Source of the DNA: Thiodubiliella sp900128405
Lineage (GTDB): Bacteria; Pseudomonadota; Gammaproteobacteria; PS1; Pseudothioglobaceae
Reading direction: 5' to 3'
Assembly: GCA_963682085.1 (NCBI GenBank)
Contig: OY821614.1
Coordinates: forward strand, 1,240,001 to 1,304,000
DNA length: 64,000 nucleotides
The notes under the pieces were generated by a model. It saw nothing but the letters and a program-made list of their open reading frames with translations, had not been told where the DNA came from and did not search any database. This document shows, in pieces, positions 34,314 to 43,939 of the stretch. Both the position numbers and the translations under genes were made by a program. Positions within the stretch are counted from its first letter, which is position 1. Every line of letters starts with the position of its first letter.

Positions 34314-35381
34314 TTATGCGTTTTTTTCTTGAATAGCATTTGCCAAAGTTTTCAATAGATTTTCAGTATCATTCCAATTGATACAACCATCGGTAATACT
34401 AACGCCATATTGAAGTGTTTTTAACGGCGCAACACGCTGGCTACCTTCGTTGAGATGCGACTCAATCATTACCCCAAAAATCTGTTCAGAACCTGCACTA
34501 ATTTGCTTGGCAACATCTACGCCAACTTTGATTTGATTTTTAAACTTTTTCTCACTATTGGCATGTGAAAAATCAACCATTAATCGTTCAGGCAAACCCG
34601 CATTAGAAAGTTGTGTAATAGTTTTTTGAACACTAGTGCTATCGTAATTAGTTTTATCACTGCCACCACGCAAAATAATATGGCAATTGGAATTGCCCGA
34701 AGTTGTGTATCGATTAATCATACCTTTTTTATTAATCGACCAAAACATATGGGGATTGCCAGCAGAGATCACCGCATCAATTGCCACTTGAGCACCGCCA
34801 TCTGTGCCATTTTTAAAACCAACAGGACAAGACAAACCTGATGCCAATTCACGGTGTGTTTGACTTTCAGTGGTGCGGGCACCAATGGCACCCCATGAAA
34901 TTAAATCAGAAATATATTGCGGAGTAATAAGATCTAAATACTCAGTTGCCGTGGGCAAGCGCAATTTGGCTAAATCCAGCAATAATTTACGCGCTACACC
35001 AAAGCCTTTTTCCATGTTACAACTGTCGTCCAAATCGGGATCATAAATCAAGCCTTTCCAGCCAATAGTGGTGCGTGGTTTTTCAAAATACACTCGCATT
35101 ACAATAAACAAATCGTCTCTTAATTCCTCTCGTAACTTTGCCAATTTTTCAGCATATTCCATTGCCGCTTTGGGGTCGTGAATAGAACAAGGCCCAACCA
35201 CAACAAGTAAGCGCTTGTCTTTACCTTTGATAATATTGGCAATGGTTTGGCGTGCATCAACAATAAAATCAGACTCAGGCTTTTGCACCTCGTAACGCTT
35301 AATATATGCAATTGGTGGTGTGATAGACTCTGCTTTGGTAATGCGAATATTACTAATTTTCTGTAATATTTTTTTTAACAT
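34314..35381 (-). CDS. DAHP synthase (class I), first step of the shikimate pathway
   Basis: A 355-residue 3-deoxy-7-phosphoheptulonate synthase of the AroF/G/H type. It condenses phosphoenolpyruvate and erythrose 4-phosphate. Motifs: VVGPCSIHDPKAAMEYA, RVYFEKPRTTIGWKGLI, GARTTESQTHRELASGLS, GFKNGTDG and the metal-binding HANS and ESHL. Which feedback type it is cannot be told from sequence alone, so I give no letter. Its ATG overlaps the folE2 stop codon by 7 bases, so it is expressed from the queD-folE2 operon. Confidence 0.95.
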   Translation of the reverse strand: MLKKILQKISNIRITKAESITPPIAYIKRYEVQKPESDFIVDARQTIANIIKGKDKRLLVVVGPCSIHDPKAAMEYAEKLAKLREELRDDLFIVMRVYFEKPRTTIGWKGLIYDPDLDDSCNMEKGFGVARKLLLDLAKLRLPTATEYLDLITPQYISDLISWGAIGARTTESQTHRELASGLSCPVGFKNGTDGGAQVAIDAVISAGNPHMFWSINKKGMINRYTTSGNSNCHIILRGGSDKTNYDSTSVQKTITQLSNAGLPERLMVDFSHANSEKKFKNQIKVGVDVAKQISAGSEQIFGVMIESHLNEGSQRVAPLKTLQYGVSITDGCINWNDTENLLKTLANAIQEKNA

Positions 35382-36169
35382 TTATAGTTCTCAATAACTG
35401 CATAAGCTGAATGATTGTGAATTGATTCAAAATTTTCTGATTCTAAACGATAGTAATCAAGATTGTCATTAATATTTAAACCAACAGCGATATCACGCAC
35501 CAAATCTTCAACAAATGCAGGATTTTCATACGCTCTTTCAGTAACAACTTTTTCATCATCACGCTTTAAAATAGCATACAATTCACACGATGCTTTTTGC
35601 TCTGCTAGTTCAATCAAATCTTCTAAATACAAAGTTTTGCCTTTGGCAATTCTCACTTTAATAGTAATATGTGAGCGTTGATTGTGTGCACCATATTTTG
35701 AAATACTCTTTGAACACGGGCAAAGGCTGGTAACTGGTACCACAACTTTCATCATCACTTCAGAGATGCCTTGATTCAAAATTCCGTATAAAGTTACTTG
35801 GTAATCCATTAAGGATTCAACTCCCGAAGAAGGGGCTTTTTTGGTGCGAAAAAAAGGAAATTCTAAAACAATGTGTGCTGTTTTGGATTCTAGTTTTTCA
35901 CGCACTTTGTCAATAATTTTATTAAAATTTTCACTATTAAATTCACAAGACCCCTCATTTAAAATCTCAATAAAACGAGACATATGCGTACCTTTTACAT
36001 GCTCTGGCAGTTCAACCGTCATTGTAAAATTGCCAACTGTTGGGTTTTTCTTGCCATCACGGTCAATAAAAATAATTGGGTGTGAAATATCTTTAATACC
36101 CACTTTGTCAATAACAATTTGACGGGAATCTGGGTTGTTTTGTGTATCAGGTAAACTAGATGCGTTCAT
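35375..36169 (-). CDS. folE2: GTP cyclohydrolase FolE2
   Basis: A 264-residue type IB GTP cyclohydrolase that makes 7,8-dihydroneopterin triphosphate for folate and queuosine. Motifs: GTHMSRFIEIL, the VTSLCPCSKSISKYGAHNQRS segment with the zinc Cys, and the C-terminal RLESENFESIHNHSAYA. I chose the ATG at 36167-36169 (start MNASSLPD), which has GGAG upstream and follows the queD stop by two bases. A longer frame (14 codons more) lies inside queD. Its neighbour queD uses its product. Confidence 0.94.
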   Translation of the reverse strand: MNASSLPDTQNNPDSRQIVIDKVGIKDISHPIIFIDRDGKKNPTVGNFTMTVELPEHVKGTHMSRFIEILNEGSCEFNSENFNKIIDKVREKLESKTAHIVLEFPFFRTKKAPSSGVESLMDYQVTLYGILNQGISEVMMKVVVPVTSLCPCSKSISKYGAHNQRSHITIKVRIAKGKTLYLEDLIELAEQKASCELYAILKRDDEKVVTERAYENPAFVEDLVRDIAVGLNINDNLDYYRLESENFESIHNHSAYAVIENYKC

Positions 36170-36171
36170 AA

Positions 36172-36540
36172 CTACTCCGAATAAGACACAGATGCTCTCG
36201 GTGTTTCCCAAATAATCACTTCGGAAACACGAACATTTTGGTTATTAATTAATTTTCCAACCGCTTGATAAAAATACTTTGCAATATTTTCAGCAGTTGG
36301 GTTAAGTATATCAAAAGGAGGGATTTCATTTAAATATTGATGATCCAGTCTTTTGACTATAGCTTTGGTTTGTTTTTTAATCTCACGGAAGTCAATCGCA
36401 ATACCCGAAGCGTCAAGCTCTTGCGCTTCAACCGACACTTCAACACCCCAATTATGACCATGCAAGCGTGCACAATCACCCGGGTAGTCCCTTAAGGAAT
36501 GTGCTGCACCAAAATCTGTGACAATTTTTAAGACGAACAT
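36172..36540 (-). CDS. queD: 6-carboxytetrahydropterin synthase QueD
   Basis: A 122-residue T-fold enzyme (E. coli QueD: 121) of the PTPS family. It turns dihydroneopterin triphosphate into 6-carboxytetrahydropterin on the way to queuosine. Zinc ligands are the His in FGAAHSL and those in LHGHNW; DHQYLN and the C-terminal WETP motif complete the active site. I start at ATG 36538-36540 (MFVLKIVTDF). The frame stays open 28 codons further upstream but without family similarity. It heads the operon queD-folE2-DAHP synthase. Confidence 0.93.
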   Translation of the reverse strand: MFVLKIVTDFGAAHSLRDYPGDCARLHGHNWGVEVSVEAQELDASGIAIDFREIKKQTKAIVKRLDHQYLNEIPPFDILNPTAENIAKYFYQAVGKLINNQNVRVSEVIIWETPRASVSYSE

Positions 36541-36653
36541 AATTCGGAAAAATTGGAAAAAGAAACTATTATACCAATATGAAGCCACTGTATTAGTCAA
36601 CCCATCACAATTTATAAAGCACATAAAATAGCACTTTTAATACTATAAGCATT

Positions 36654-36686
36654 AAAAAAGCCTTATCAACTGGATAAGGCTTTTTT
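36654..36686 (-). terminator. Intrinsic terminator after the 435-aa secreted protein gene
   Basis: A perfect 14-bp stem (aaaaaagccttatc / gataaggctttttt) around a 5-base loop, ending in T6 on the minus strand, lies 28 bases after the stop codon. Confidence 0.9.
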
Positions 36687-36713
36687 AGTTCTTACTTGCA
36701 ATAAAACTAAATT

Positions 36714-38021
36714 TTATTGTATAACACCATCAATCACACTGACTTTATCAATGTTGCTATCGGACACATTATCTACATCTATCGCACTAGGTGTAATACT
36801 AGGCGGTGTATAAGTAGGCAATACTAAATCATTGCAATTACTAAAATCCGTAACTTTGTAAGCAACCGTTACATCTTCAGCTTTGACGATATATTTTTTA
36901 TTATCATCTTTTCCAATAAGCACTACGCCATCTTTCAACGAAAGGATCTCTACTTCTCCTTCCTCTGCAATTTTAAGAAGATTAATAAACTCACTATTAA
37001 AATAAATTGCTGATGTTGGTGCTACATTTGAGCGAATATCTGTCGCTGTTATTGCTGACTTATCAAACTCAATCGGCTTAGCAATACCTTGTTCAGTTCC
37101 GTTAACCGTTGTTAGTTTATCAATGTAATTATTAGCATATGTAACTGTGTAGGTTGTCCCTTTATTATCCCCACTTGTACTAACAATTGTGTCTGGGCGA
37201 TTGCCACTTAAATAAGTGTAATGGTAATTTACATAGCCGTGTTTGACATTATCCTCATCATCTTTATAAGAAAAAGCAAATGGAAGAATACCATTAAGAT
37301 CTAATTTAACAGTATTCGGAGTGGCACCGGGTATATATGCATAAACATGGTAACCCCAAACTGTAGAGGTCGGTTGACTTCTGTCGAAACAAGTGGTGGT
37401 AGTTTTGATAAAATCATCATTAAATGCAAAAGTTCTTTGCATATCATTCATCAAAAAAGAGCCTTGTTTCTTAGCAACATCGCTAACAAAGAAATCAAGT
37501 AGCTGATCGTCTTCATAAGAAACAACCTGAATTTTTCCATTACTAATTTCCAAAACACCATTTATGGCATACTCCACTTCGTCATTAGTACTTTTCCAAT
37601 TTAATGTCAAATCACCCAATGGATTAGCCTTGGTTGCAGAAGCACGAATTTCCATATTTAACCTAACTTTAATATTATTTGATGATACTGAGGCTTTTGC
37701 CTTGACTACTTGCTTATCACCAGTTTTACTTACATTAACTACTGTTTTAAAAATGCTTAGATTATTTGATTTTTTATTACATAATTTGAAACTCATCCAT
37801 GCTTCATAATTACCTTGATTCACAAACTCTTCACTACGAAGAGAGTGTAAATAGCACAGAATATTATTAACAGAATCTAACTTATTTTCTATCTTATTAT
37901 CTATATAAGTATTTGTTTTACCTTGATTTTTATAAATTCCTGTTAATTGATCACTTGGAATAACCTCAGAAAATGCCTGTTGCCCAAATAAAAATAACGA
38001 TATGATTAATATTTTTTTCAT
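36714..38021 (-). CDS. Secreted protein of unknown function
   Basis: A 435-residue protein with a clear signal peptide (MKKILIISLFLFGQQAFSE, cut after FS). It has no membrane helix beyond that. The mature part is rich in Asn, Asp, Thr and Val and reads as successive beta strands (DLTLNWKSTNDEVEYAINGV, KHGYVNYHYTYLSGN), as in beta-sandwich or solenoid surface proteins. It contains four or five cysteines. Its ATG is preceded by AGGAG and follows a small lipoprotein gene by 11 bases, so they form an operon. No family recognised. Confidence 0.8.
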   Translation of the reverse strand: MKKILIISLFLFGQQAFSEVIPSDQLTGIYKNQGKTNTYIDNKIENKLDSVNNILCYLHSLRSEEFVNQGNYEAWMSFKLCNKKSNNLSIFKTVVNVSKTGDKQVVKAKASVSSNNIKVRLNMEIRASATKANPLGDLTLNWKSTNDEVEYAINGVLEISNGKIQVVSYEDDQLLDFFVSDVAKKQGSFLMNDMQRTFAFNDDFIKTTTTCFDRSQPTSTVWGYHVYAYIPGATPNTVKLDLNGILPFAFSYKDDEDNVKHGYVNYHYTYLSGNRPDTIVSTSGDNKGTTYTVTYANNYIDKLTTVNGTEQGIAKPIEFDKSAITATDIRSNVAPTSAIYFNSEFINLLKIAEEGEVEILSLKDGVVLIGKDDNKKYIVKAEDVTVAYKVTDFSNCNDLVLPTYTPPSITPSAIDVDNVSDSNIDKVSVIDGVIQ

Positions 38022-38032
38022 TATTACTTCTC

Positions 38033-38167
38033 CTATTTGATTACTTCAATATGTTTTGGTGGTATCAGTCCTTTATTGGAATCAGGATTAGGATTACCAT
38101 CACTACCGCCACAACCTGCTAACACAAAAACTACTAATAACAACACGCTTAGATTTAACTTTTTCAT
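38033..38167 (-). CDS. Small lipoprotein (44 aa)
   Basis: A short gene: MKKLNLSVLLLVVFVLAGC is a signal with lipobox LAGC (Cys 19), followed by GGSDGNPNPDSNKG and a short basic tail ending in IEVIK. AGGAA lies just upstream; an ATG one codon earlier is also possible. It is probably exported and lipid-anchored, with a mature chain of only 26 residues. It is co-transcribed with the downstream secreted protein gene and may be its membrane partner; that link is inference. Confidence 0.75.
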   Translation of the reverse strand: MKKLNLSVLLLVVFVLAGCGGSDGNPNPDSNKGLIPPKHIEVIK

Positions 38168-38219
38168 CATTTCCTTTGTTTATTTTATTTGAAAAAAATT
38201 ATACCATTTTTAAAAAAGT

Positions 38220-40457
38220 TTAATCAGATTTTTCAATTTTTGATAGATTTTGATACCCTTTTGGTAACAAGTTACCCCGTCTAGCACGCTTGCCAATATA
38301 ATTGTTTAAATCTTGAAATTTAATGGTTAAATGGCGTTTTCCTGCGGTTACTTTGAGATTTTGGGTTTCTAGTAAAACACAAATACTAACGACAAATTCT
38401 TCTCCAGATTTCATTTCTTTTGATGGAATTTGAATTAATTTATTACCCTTACCTTTTGATAAAACTGGCAATTCAGAGATTGGGAATACCAATAACCTGC
38501 CACGATTGGTGGTTACCGCAACAAACTGATTTTCTAAATCATCAACCTTGATAACTCGCATTACTTTGGCATTGCCTGATAAAGATAACGACACCTTGCC
38601 AGCTTTTTTCTTTGACAGTAAATCACCTATGGTGGTAATGAAGCCATAACCTGTATTTGAGGCTAATAAAATATTTTGACTGTCATCACCCATGATAACA
38701 TCTACAAAATTGGCTTCTAATGGTGGGGTTAATCGACCTGTTAGTGGCTCACCCTGCCCTCTGGCACTGGGCAGAGAATTGGCTCTTAATGAATAAGAAC
38801 GACCTGTTGAATCTAAGAAAATAGCATTTTTGTTGCTACGCCCTTTGGCACTGGTTAAATAACCATCGCCTGATTTATAATTCAACGCACTTGAGTCAAT
38901 ATCATGCCCTTTGGCACTACGCACCCAACCATTATCACTTAATACCACGGTTATATTTTCAGCAGGCATTAAGTCATCTTCATTAAATGCTTGGGATTGC
39001 TGAGAACTGGGTTTAATACTTGATCGTCTTGTATCGCCAAAGGTTTTAACAACAGCTTTAAGTTCATTCTTAATATAGGTTTTTAGGCGTGCCTCACTTG
39101 ACAATAACAATTCTAATTTTTCTTTTTCTTCTGCCAATTCTTTTTGTTCGCCTTGGATTTTCATCTCTTCTAACTTGGCAAGGTGGCGAAGTTTTAATTC
39201 TAAAATCGCTTCAGCTTGTATTTCGCTCAGTTTAAAATTCGATATCAATACTGGCTTTGGCTTATCCTCTGTGCGAATAATAGCAATTACTTCATCAATA
39301 TTCAAAAATGCAACCAGCAACCCCTCCAAAATGTGCAATCTAGCCAAAATTTTATCCAAACGATGGTTTAGGCGATTGGTAACCACTTGCGTGCGATAAG
39401 TCAGCCATTCTTTTAGCATTGGAATGAGTGGCTTAACCTGTGGCTTGCCATCCAAACCAATGACATTCATATTGACGCGGTAATTTTTCTCTAAATCAGT
39501 GGTGGCAAATAAATGCAACATTAGTGCATCTGTGTCCACACGATTTGACCTAGGTACAATCACAATTCGAGTTGGATTTTCATGATCAGATTCATCACGA
39601 ATGTCTTCAACCAATGGCAATTTTTTCTTACGCATTTGGTCGGCGATTTGAGTAATAACTTTAGACCCAGAAGTCTGAAAAGGCAATGTTTCAATCACAA
39701 TTTCGCCCTTTTCTTTTTGATAAGTGGCACGCATTTTGACTGAACCATGTCCCGTTTCGTAAATCTGTCTAAGGTCAGCAATATTAGAAACAATATCAGC
39801 GTTAGTCGGATAATCTGGTGCTGGTAAAATACCCATAATCTCGTCTAAATTAGCAGATGGGTTGTCTAATAAATGGATACAAGCCGACACCACTTCGGTC
39901 AAATTATGCGGTGGCACATCCGTTGCCATACCAACGGCAATACCCGAAGTGCCATTCAATAAAAGGTTCGGCACTTGTGCTGGCAAATGTTCAGGCTCTT
40001 GCAATGAACCATCAAAATTATCCACCCAACCCACCGTGCCTTGATTAATTTCACCAAGCAATAAATCTGCATAACGGGATAGTTTACTTTCAGTATAACG
40101 CATAGCTGCAAACGACTTAGGGTCATCAGGTGCCCCCCAATTTCCCTGTCCATCAATAAAGGGATAACGATAAGAAAACGGCTGTGCCATCAACACCATC
40201 GCCTCATAACAAGCACTGTCACCATGCGGATGAAATTTACCTAAAACATCACCCACAGTCCGAGCAGACTTTTTGAATTTAGCACTAGATTTGAGTCCCA
40301 ATTCACTCATCGCATAAACGATACGGCGTTGAACAGGCTTGAGCCCATCCCCCACAAACGGCAATGCACGGTCAAGAATGACATACATAGAATAATCAAG
40401 ATAAGCATTCTCGCTAAATTGTGCGACGCTTTGTTGTTCAAGTCCAATTTGGCTCAT
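38220..40457 (-). CDS. parC: DNA topoisomerase IV subunit A
   Basis: A 745-residue type IIA topoisomerase subunit (E. coli ParC: 752) that decatenates daughter chromosomes with ParE. The quinolone region is FHPHGDSACYEAMVLMAQPFS and the active tyrosine lies in FAAMRYTESKLS. It lacks the GyrA box, and its C-terminal domain has the shorter ParC-type pinwheel. It lies only 4 kb from gyrA on the same strand. Both ends are intact. Confidence 0.97.
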   Translation of the reverse strand: MSQIGLEQQSVAQFSENAYLDYSMYVILDRALPFVGDGLKPVQRRIVYAMSELGLKSSAKFKKSARTVGDVLGKFHPHGDSACYEAMVLMAQPFSYRYPFIDGQGNWGAPDDPKSFAAMRYTESKLSRYADLLLGEINQGTVGWVDNFDGSLQEPEHLPAQVPNLLLNGTSGIAVGMATDVPPHNLTEVVSACIHLLDNPSANLDEIMGILPAPDYPTNADIVSNIADLRQIYETGHGSVKMRATYQKEKGEIVIETLPFQTSGSKVITQIADQMRKKKLPLVEDIRDESDHENPTRIVIVPRSNRVDTDALMLHLFATTDLEKNYRVNMNVIGLDGKPQVKPLIPMLKEWLTYRTQVVTNRLNHRLDKILARLHILEGLLVAFLNIDEVIAIIRTEDKPKPVLISNFKLSEIQAEAILELKLRHLAKLEEMKIQGEQKELAEEKEKLELLLSSEARLKTYIKNELKAVVKTFGDTRRSSIKPSSQQSQAFNEDDLMPAENITVVLSDNGWVRSAKGHDIDSSALNYKSGDGYLTSAKGRSNKNAIFLDSTGRSYSLRANSLPSARGQGEPLTGRLTPPLEANFVDVIMGDDSQNILLASNTGYGFITTIGDLLSKKKAGKVSLSLSGNAKVMRVIKVDDLENQFVAVTTNRGRLLVFPISELPVLSKGKGNKLIQIPSKEMKSGEEFVVSICVLLETQNLKVTAGKRHLTIKFQDLNNYIGKRARRGNLLPKGYQNLSKIEKSD

Positions 40458-40639
40458 TCTGTTCCTAGAGGGGTGAAAGTTTGGATTATTTTAACTTAAA
40501 TATTCAAACTATTCAGTGCGATTGTTATTAAAAAAAGTTGATAATACAAGGGTGTATTTCTCAATTCACACCTCAAATATTGAAACGCAGAAAATAACAT
40601 TTTTGTGCACGCCTTAAAGCATAATTCAAACAAACTTTA

Positions 40640-40818
40640 CTCAAAAAAAAAGCCCCGTTTTCACAAGGTTTTTTTCTTTGCTTGATTTACTCAATGAGCA
40701 AGTCGGTGTTTTCTTCTGATTAGATAATAAATACTTAACACCATTAACAAGATAAAGCCCATATCAAATCTAGCAGGGGCATGAGGATTGTAAACACAAC
40801 CATTACACCGCTACTGGC
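40640..40818 (-). pseudogene. Decayed inverted copy of the cadherin gene 3' end and its terminator
   Basis: On the minus strand about 180 bases match 57420-57600: the frame GCVYNPHAPARFDMGFILLM, VLSIYYLIRRKHRLAH and a stop at 40691-40693, then a decayed copy of the ccccgtgaaaacggggc terminator. Only the CTERM-like tail is present; the Gly stretch before it is frameshifted and no gene body precedes it. It is a remnant of a paralogue or of a segmental duplication. Confidence 0.8.
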
Positions 40819-40840
40819 AACTATCTGTTGGGCTGGTGAT

Positions 40841-40960
40841 ATGTTAATTGAGATGATTACGCCTAAAATTAAAGAGTTTAAAGGGAATTTTTCTCAAAGT
40901 AAAAGGCCTTCTCAAGATGATGTTAATCATTTAGATTCAAAATTAAACAAAATAATGTAG
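40841..40960 (+). other. Short frame and remainder of the parC-gcvP gap
   Basis: A 39-codon frame (MLIEMITPKIKEFKGNFSQS, ending in KLNKIM) reads into a stop at 40958-40960. It is open upstream to about 40818, where the CTERM remnant begins. It looks like the tail of a truncated gene and has no ribosome binding site. From 40458 to 40640 I see nothing but AT-rich sequence. Confidence 0.25.
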
Positions 40961-41000
40961 AGTGTAATTATTCTTAGGGTGAAGTTTGAATCTCAGTCTC

Positions 41001-41027
41001 AGGAAGGGTTACAAACCCTTCCCTACG
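41001..41027. repeat. Solitary REP palindrome
   Basis: aggaagggttacaaaccctt followed by ccctacg is a REP copy of the family at 3.3-8.6 kb, placed between the gcvP stop codon and the parC-side remnants. It shows that REP dispersal is not limited to the defence island. Confidence 0.8.
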
Positions 41028-41055
41028 GTGTGAGTAATATCATATCTTGTGTTTT

Positions 41056-43863
41056 TTAGTTGGGGGTGTTTTCAAAATCTGCTATATCTGGACAGGTGCA
41101 AAATAGGTTACGGTCGCCATAAACATTGTTAATGCGTTTTACTGGTGGGAAGTATTTGTTTTGCTTTAAGGAGTCAACGGGGTAGAATGCTGTGGTGCGT
41201 GAATAAGGGTAGATCCAATTTTCTGCCATTTCAAGTGCGGTGTGGGGGGCGTTTTTTAAGGGGTTATTGTCTTTGTCCCATTGTTTGGAAATTACTTTTT
41301 GAATTTCGGCATGGATGCTAATCATAGCGGTGATAAATCTATCAATTTCTTGTTTTGATTCGCTTTCAGTTGGTTCAATCATTAGTGTGCCTGCAACTGG
41401 AAATGACATGGTGGGGGAGTGAAAGCCATAGTCCATTAGGCGTTTGGCGATGTCTTCTTCAGAGATGTTGCTTTTTTCTTTTAAGGGACGGATGTCAATG
41501 ATACATTCGTGTGCAACTAAACCTTGGTCGCCGCGGTATAGAATGGGAAAATAGTCTTTAAGTTCGTTGGCAATGTAGTTGGCACTAAGAATGGCAATTT
41601 CGGTTGATCGTTGCATACCTTGTTTGCCTAATAATTTAATATATGACCATGAGATTGGTAGAATTGAGGCGGATCCGAACATTGCTGCTGATACAGCATT
41701 TGAGTTTTTTTCTAATGGATTACCGGGTAGGAATGGGGCTAAATGTGTTTTTACGCCGATAGGACCCATACCTGGACCGCCACCGCCGTGGGGAATAGCA
41801 AAAGTTTTATGGAGATTAATGTGTGATACATCGGCACCAAATTCACCCATACGAGTGATGCCGACCATGGCATTTAGATTGGCTCCGTCTAAGTAAACTT
41901 GTGCACCTTTGGCGTGAATAATGTCACATACTTTTTGTATTTCTACTTCAAAAACGCCATGTGTTGAGGGGTAAGTTACCATAATAGCTGCAAGATTGTT
42001 GGCATGTTTTTCTGCTTTTATTTGCAAATCGTTTATATCAATATTACCTGATTCGTCACATTTAATAATGACGACTTGCATACCTGCCATTACTGCACTG
42101 GCAGGATTTGTGCCATGTGCTGATGAGGGGATTAAGCAGATATTACGATGCGAATCACCACGAGAATCGTGATAAGCGTGAATGGCAAGTAATCCTGCAA
42201 ACTCACCTTGAGAGCCTGCATTTGGCTGTAATGACACTGCATCATAGCCTGTAATTTCTGCTAAAGCGTATTCCAAATCTTTAAATAATTGCTGATAGCC
42301 TTTGGTTTGATTTTCAGGTGCATAAGGGTGCAAAGAGGAAAAACCTGGTAAAGAAATGGAATACATTTGTGTGGCAGCATTCAGTTTCATAGTGCAAGAT
42401 CCTAGTGCAATCATTGAGTGATTGAGTGCAATGTCTTTGTTTTCTAAACGCTTTAGGTAACGCATCATTTCAGTTTCTGAGTGGTATAGGCTAAATACTG
42501 GGTGTGTTAGGTATTGGGAATTTCTGGTGATATTAAGGGTGGGATGGATTGCCTTGTGGGTAAGGTTTATGTTGAAAATTGAAGCGAGTTGCGATAGGTC
42601 GGCGTTGGTGGTGGTTTCATCAATGGCAATGGTAAGTTGAGTATTGTTTAACAAACGACAATTAATACCTTGGTCTTGTGCTTGATGGAATAATGTTTTT
42701 GCTTGATCACTATTAATAGTGATAGTATCAAAAAATACTTCATTTTCTAACTTAAAATCTGCTTTGGTAAGGCTGTTGGCAAGGGTTACTGCTTTTAAAT
42801 GTATTTTGGTGGCAATCTTTTTTAATCCTTTAGCACCATGATAAATGCCATAAGCTGCTGCTAATACTGCTAATAAAACTTGTGCGGTGCAGATATTGCT
42901 GGTGGCTTTGTCACGGCGAATATGTTGTTCACGCGTTTGCAGGGACATACGCATTGCAGGATTACCAAGTGCATCTTGTGAAACACCGATAATGCGTCCC
43001 GGAACCATGCGTTTGAAAGTGTCTTTTGTAGCTAAAAATGCTGCGTGAGGCCCACCAAAACCCATTGGGACACCGAAGCGTTGGGAATTACCGATAGCGA
43101 TATCTGCACCCATTTCAGCGGGTGTTTTCATTAGGCAAAGTGCCAAAATATCGCAAGCAACAATCGTTAAAGCGTTTTGTGATTTGGCTTTTTCAATATC
43201 GGCAGTTAAATCACGCACTTCGCCGTTTGTGCCCGGTGATTGCATTAAAACAGCAAAACAATCGGAAAAATCGTCGTCTTGAATCGTTTTTACCACCAAT
43301 TCAATGCCGAGTGGTTTAGCGCGTGTTTGTAAGATAGTAATTGTTTGTGGGTGGGTATTAGTGTCAATTAAAAATTTGTTAGATTTGTTTTTACGATTGG
43401 CTCGTTTTGCCATCATCATCGCCTCAGCGGCAGCAGTTGGCTCGTCTAATAACGATGCATTGGAAATATCCATCCCTGTTAAATCAACAATCATTTGCTG
43501 GAAATTCAGCAACATTTCCAAACGCCCCTGAGAAATCTCAGCTTGATAAGGTGTGTAAGCCGTATACCAGCCGGGGTTTTCTAAGATATTTCGCTGGATA
43601 ACGCTTGGCATTAGTGTGCCATAATAACCTTGTCCAATAAAATTTGTAGCAATAATATTCTCAGCAGCCAACTTGGTTGCCAAAGCCAGTGCATCTCGCT
43701 CACTCAGCCCTTCATCAAGTGCCATTCGATTGCCAAACAAAATACCCTTAGGCACAGTTTTTGATATCACTTCATCAATTGAATTTTGCCCGATTGCACG
43801 CAACATTGCAATAATATCTGCTTCACTGGGGCCAATATGTCTGTCTAAAAATTCGTTACTCAT
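41056..43863 (-). CDS. gcvP: Glycine dehydrogenase (decarboxylating), P protein
   Basis: A 935-residue full-length P1-P2 enzyme (E. coli: 957). It decarboxylates glycine and passes the aminomethyl group to the H protein. The N-terminal FLDRHIGPSEADIIAML, the PLP-lysine motif HINLHKTFAIPHGGGGPGMG, SAHGTNPASAVMAGM and the C-terminal RTTAFYP are present. No gcvT or gcvH lies nearby. It follows the HIT gene at 76 bases. Together with GlcDEF and the aminotransferase it completes glycolate-to-C1 salvage. No glycine riboswitch fits in the short upstream gap. Confidence 0.97.
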   Translation of the reverse strand: MSNEFLDRHIGPSEADIIAMLRAIGQNSIDEVISKTVPKGILFGNRMALDEGLSERDALALATKLAAENIIATNFIGQGYYGTLMPSVIQRNILENPGWYTAYTPYQAEISQGRLEMLLNFQQMIVDLTGMDISNASLLDEPTAAAEAMMMAKRANRKNKSNKFLIDTNTHPQTITILQTRAKPLGIELVVKTIQDDDFSDCFAVLMQSPGTNGEVRDLTADIEKAKSQNALTIVACDILALCLMKTPAEMGADIAIGNSQRFGVPMGFGGPHAAFLATKDTFKRMVPGRIIGVSQDALGNPAMRMSLQTREQHIRRDKATSNICTAQVLLAVLAAAYGIYHGAKGLKKIATKIHLKAVTLANSLTKADFKLENEVFFDTITINSDQAKTLFHQAQDQGINCRLLNNTQLTIAIDETTTNADLSQLASIFNINLTHKAIHPTLNITRNSQYLTHPVFSLYHSETEMMRYLKRLENKDIALNHSMIALGSCTMKLNAATQMYSISLPGFSSLHPYAPENQTKGYQQLFKDLEYALAEITGYDAVSLQPNAGSQGEFAGLLAIHAYHDSRGDSHRNICLIPSSAHGTNPASAVMAGMQVVIIKCDESGNIDINDLQIKAEKHANNLAAIMVTYPSTHGVFEVEIQKVCDIIHAKGAQVYLDGANLNAMVGITRMGEFGADVSHINLHKTFAIPHGGGGPGMGPIGVKTHLAPFLPGNPLEKNSNAVSAAMFGSASILPISWSYIKLLGKQGMQRSTEIAILSANYIANELKDYFPILYRGDQGLVAHECIIDIRPLKEKSNISEEDIAKRLMDYGFHSPTMSFPVAGTLMIEPTESESKQEIDRFITAMISIHAEIQKVISKQWDKDNNPLKNAPHTALEMAENWIYPYSRTTAFYPVDSLKQNKYFPPVKRINNVYGDRNLFCTCPDIADFENTPN

Positions 43864-43939
43864 TATGAAATATAAAATACACTAAAAAGAGGGCATTTTA
43901 TCTTATCAAGTATTTGTTTTGCTCACAAAAAATAAGGTT

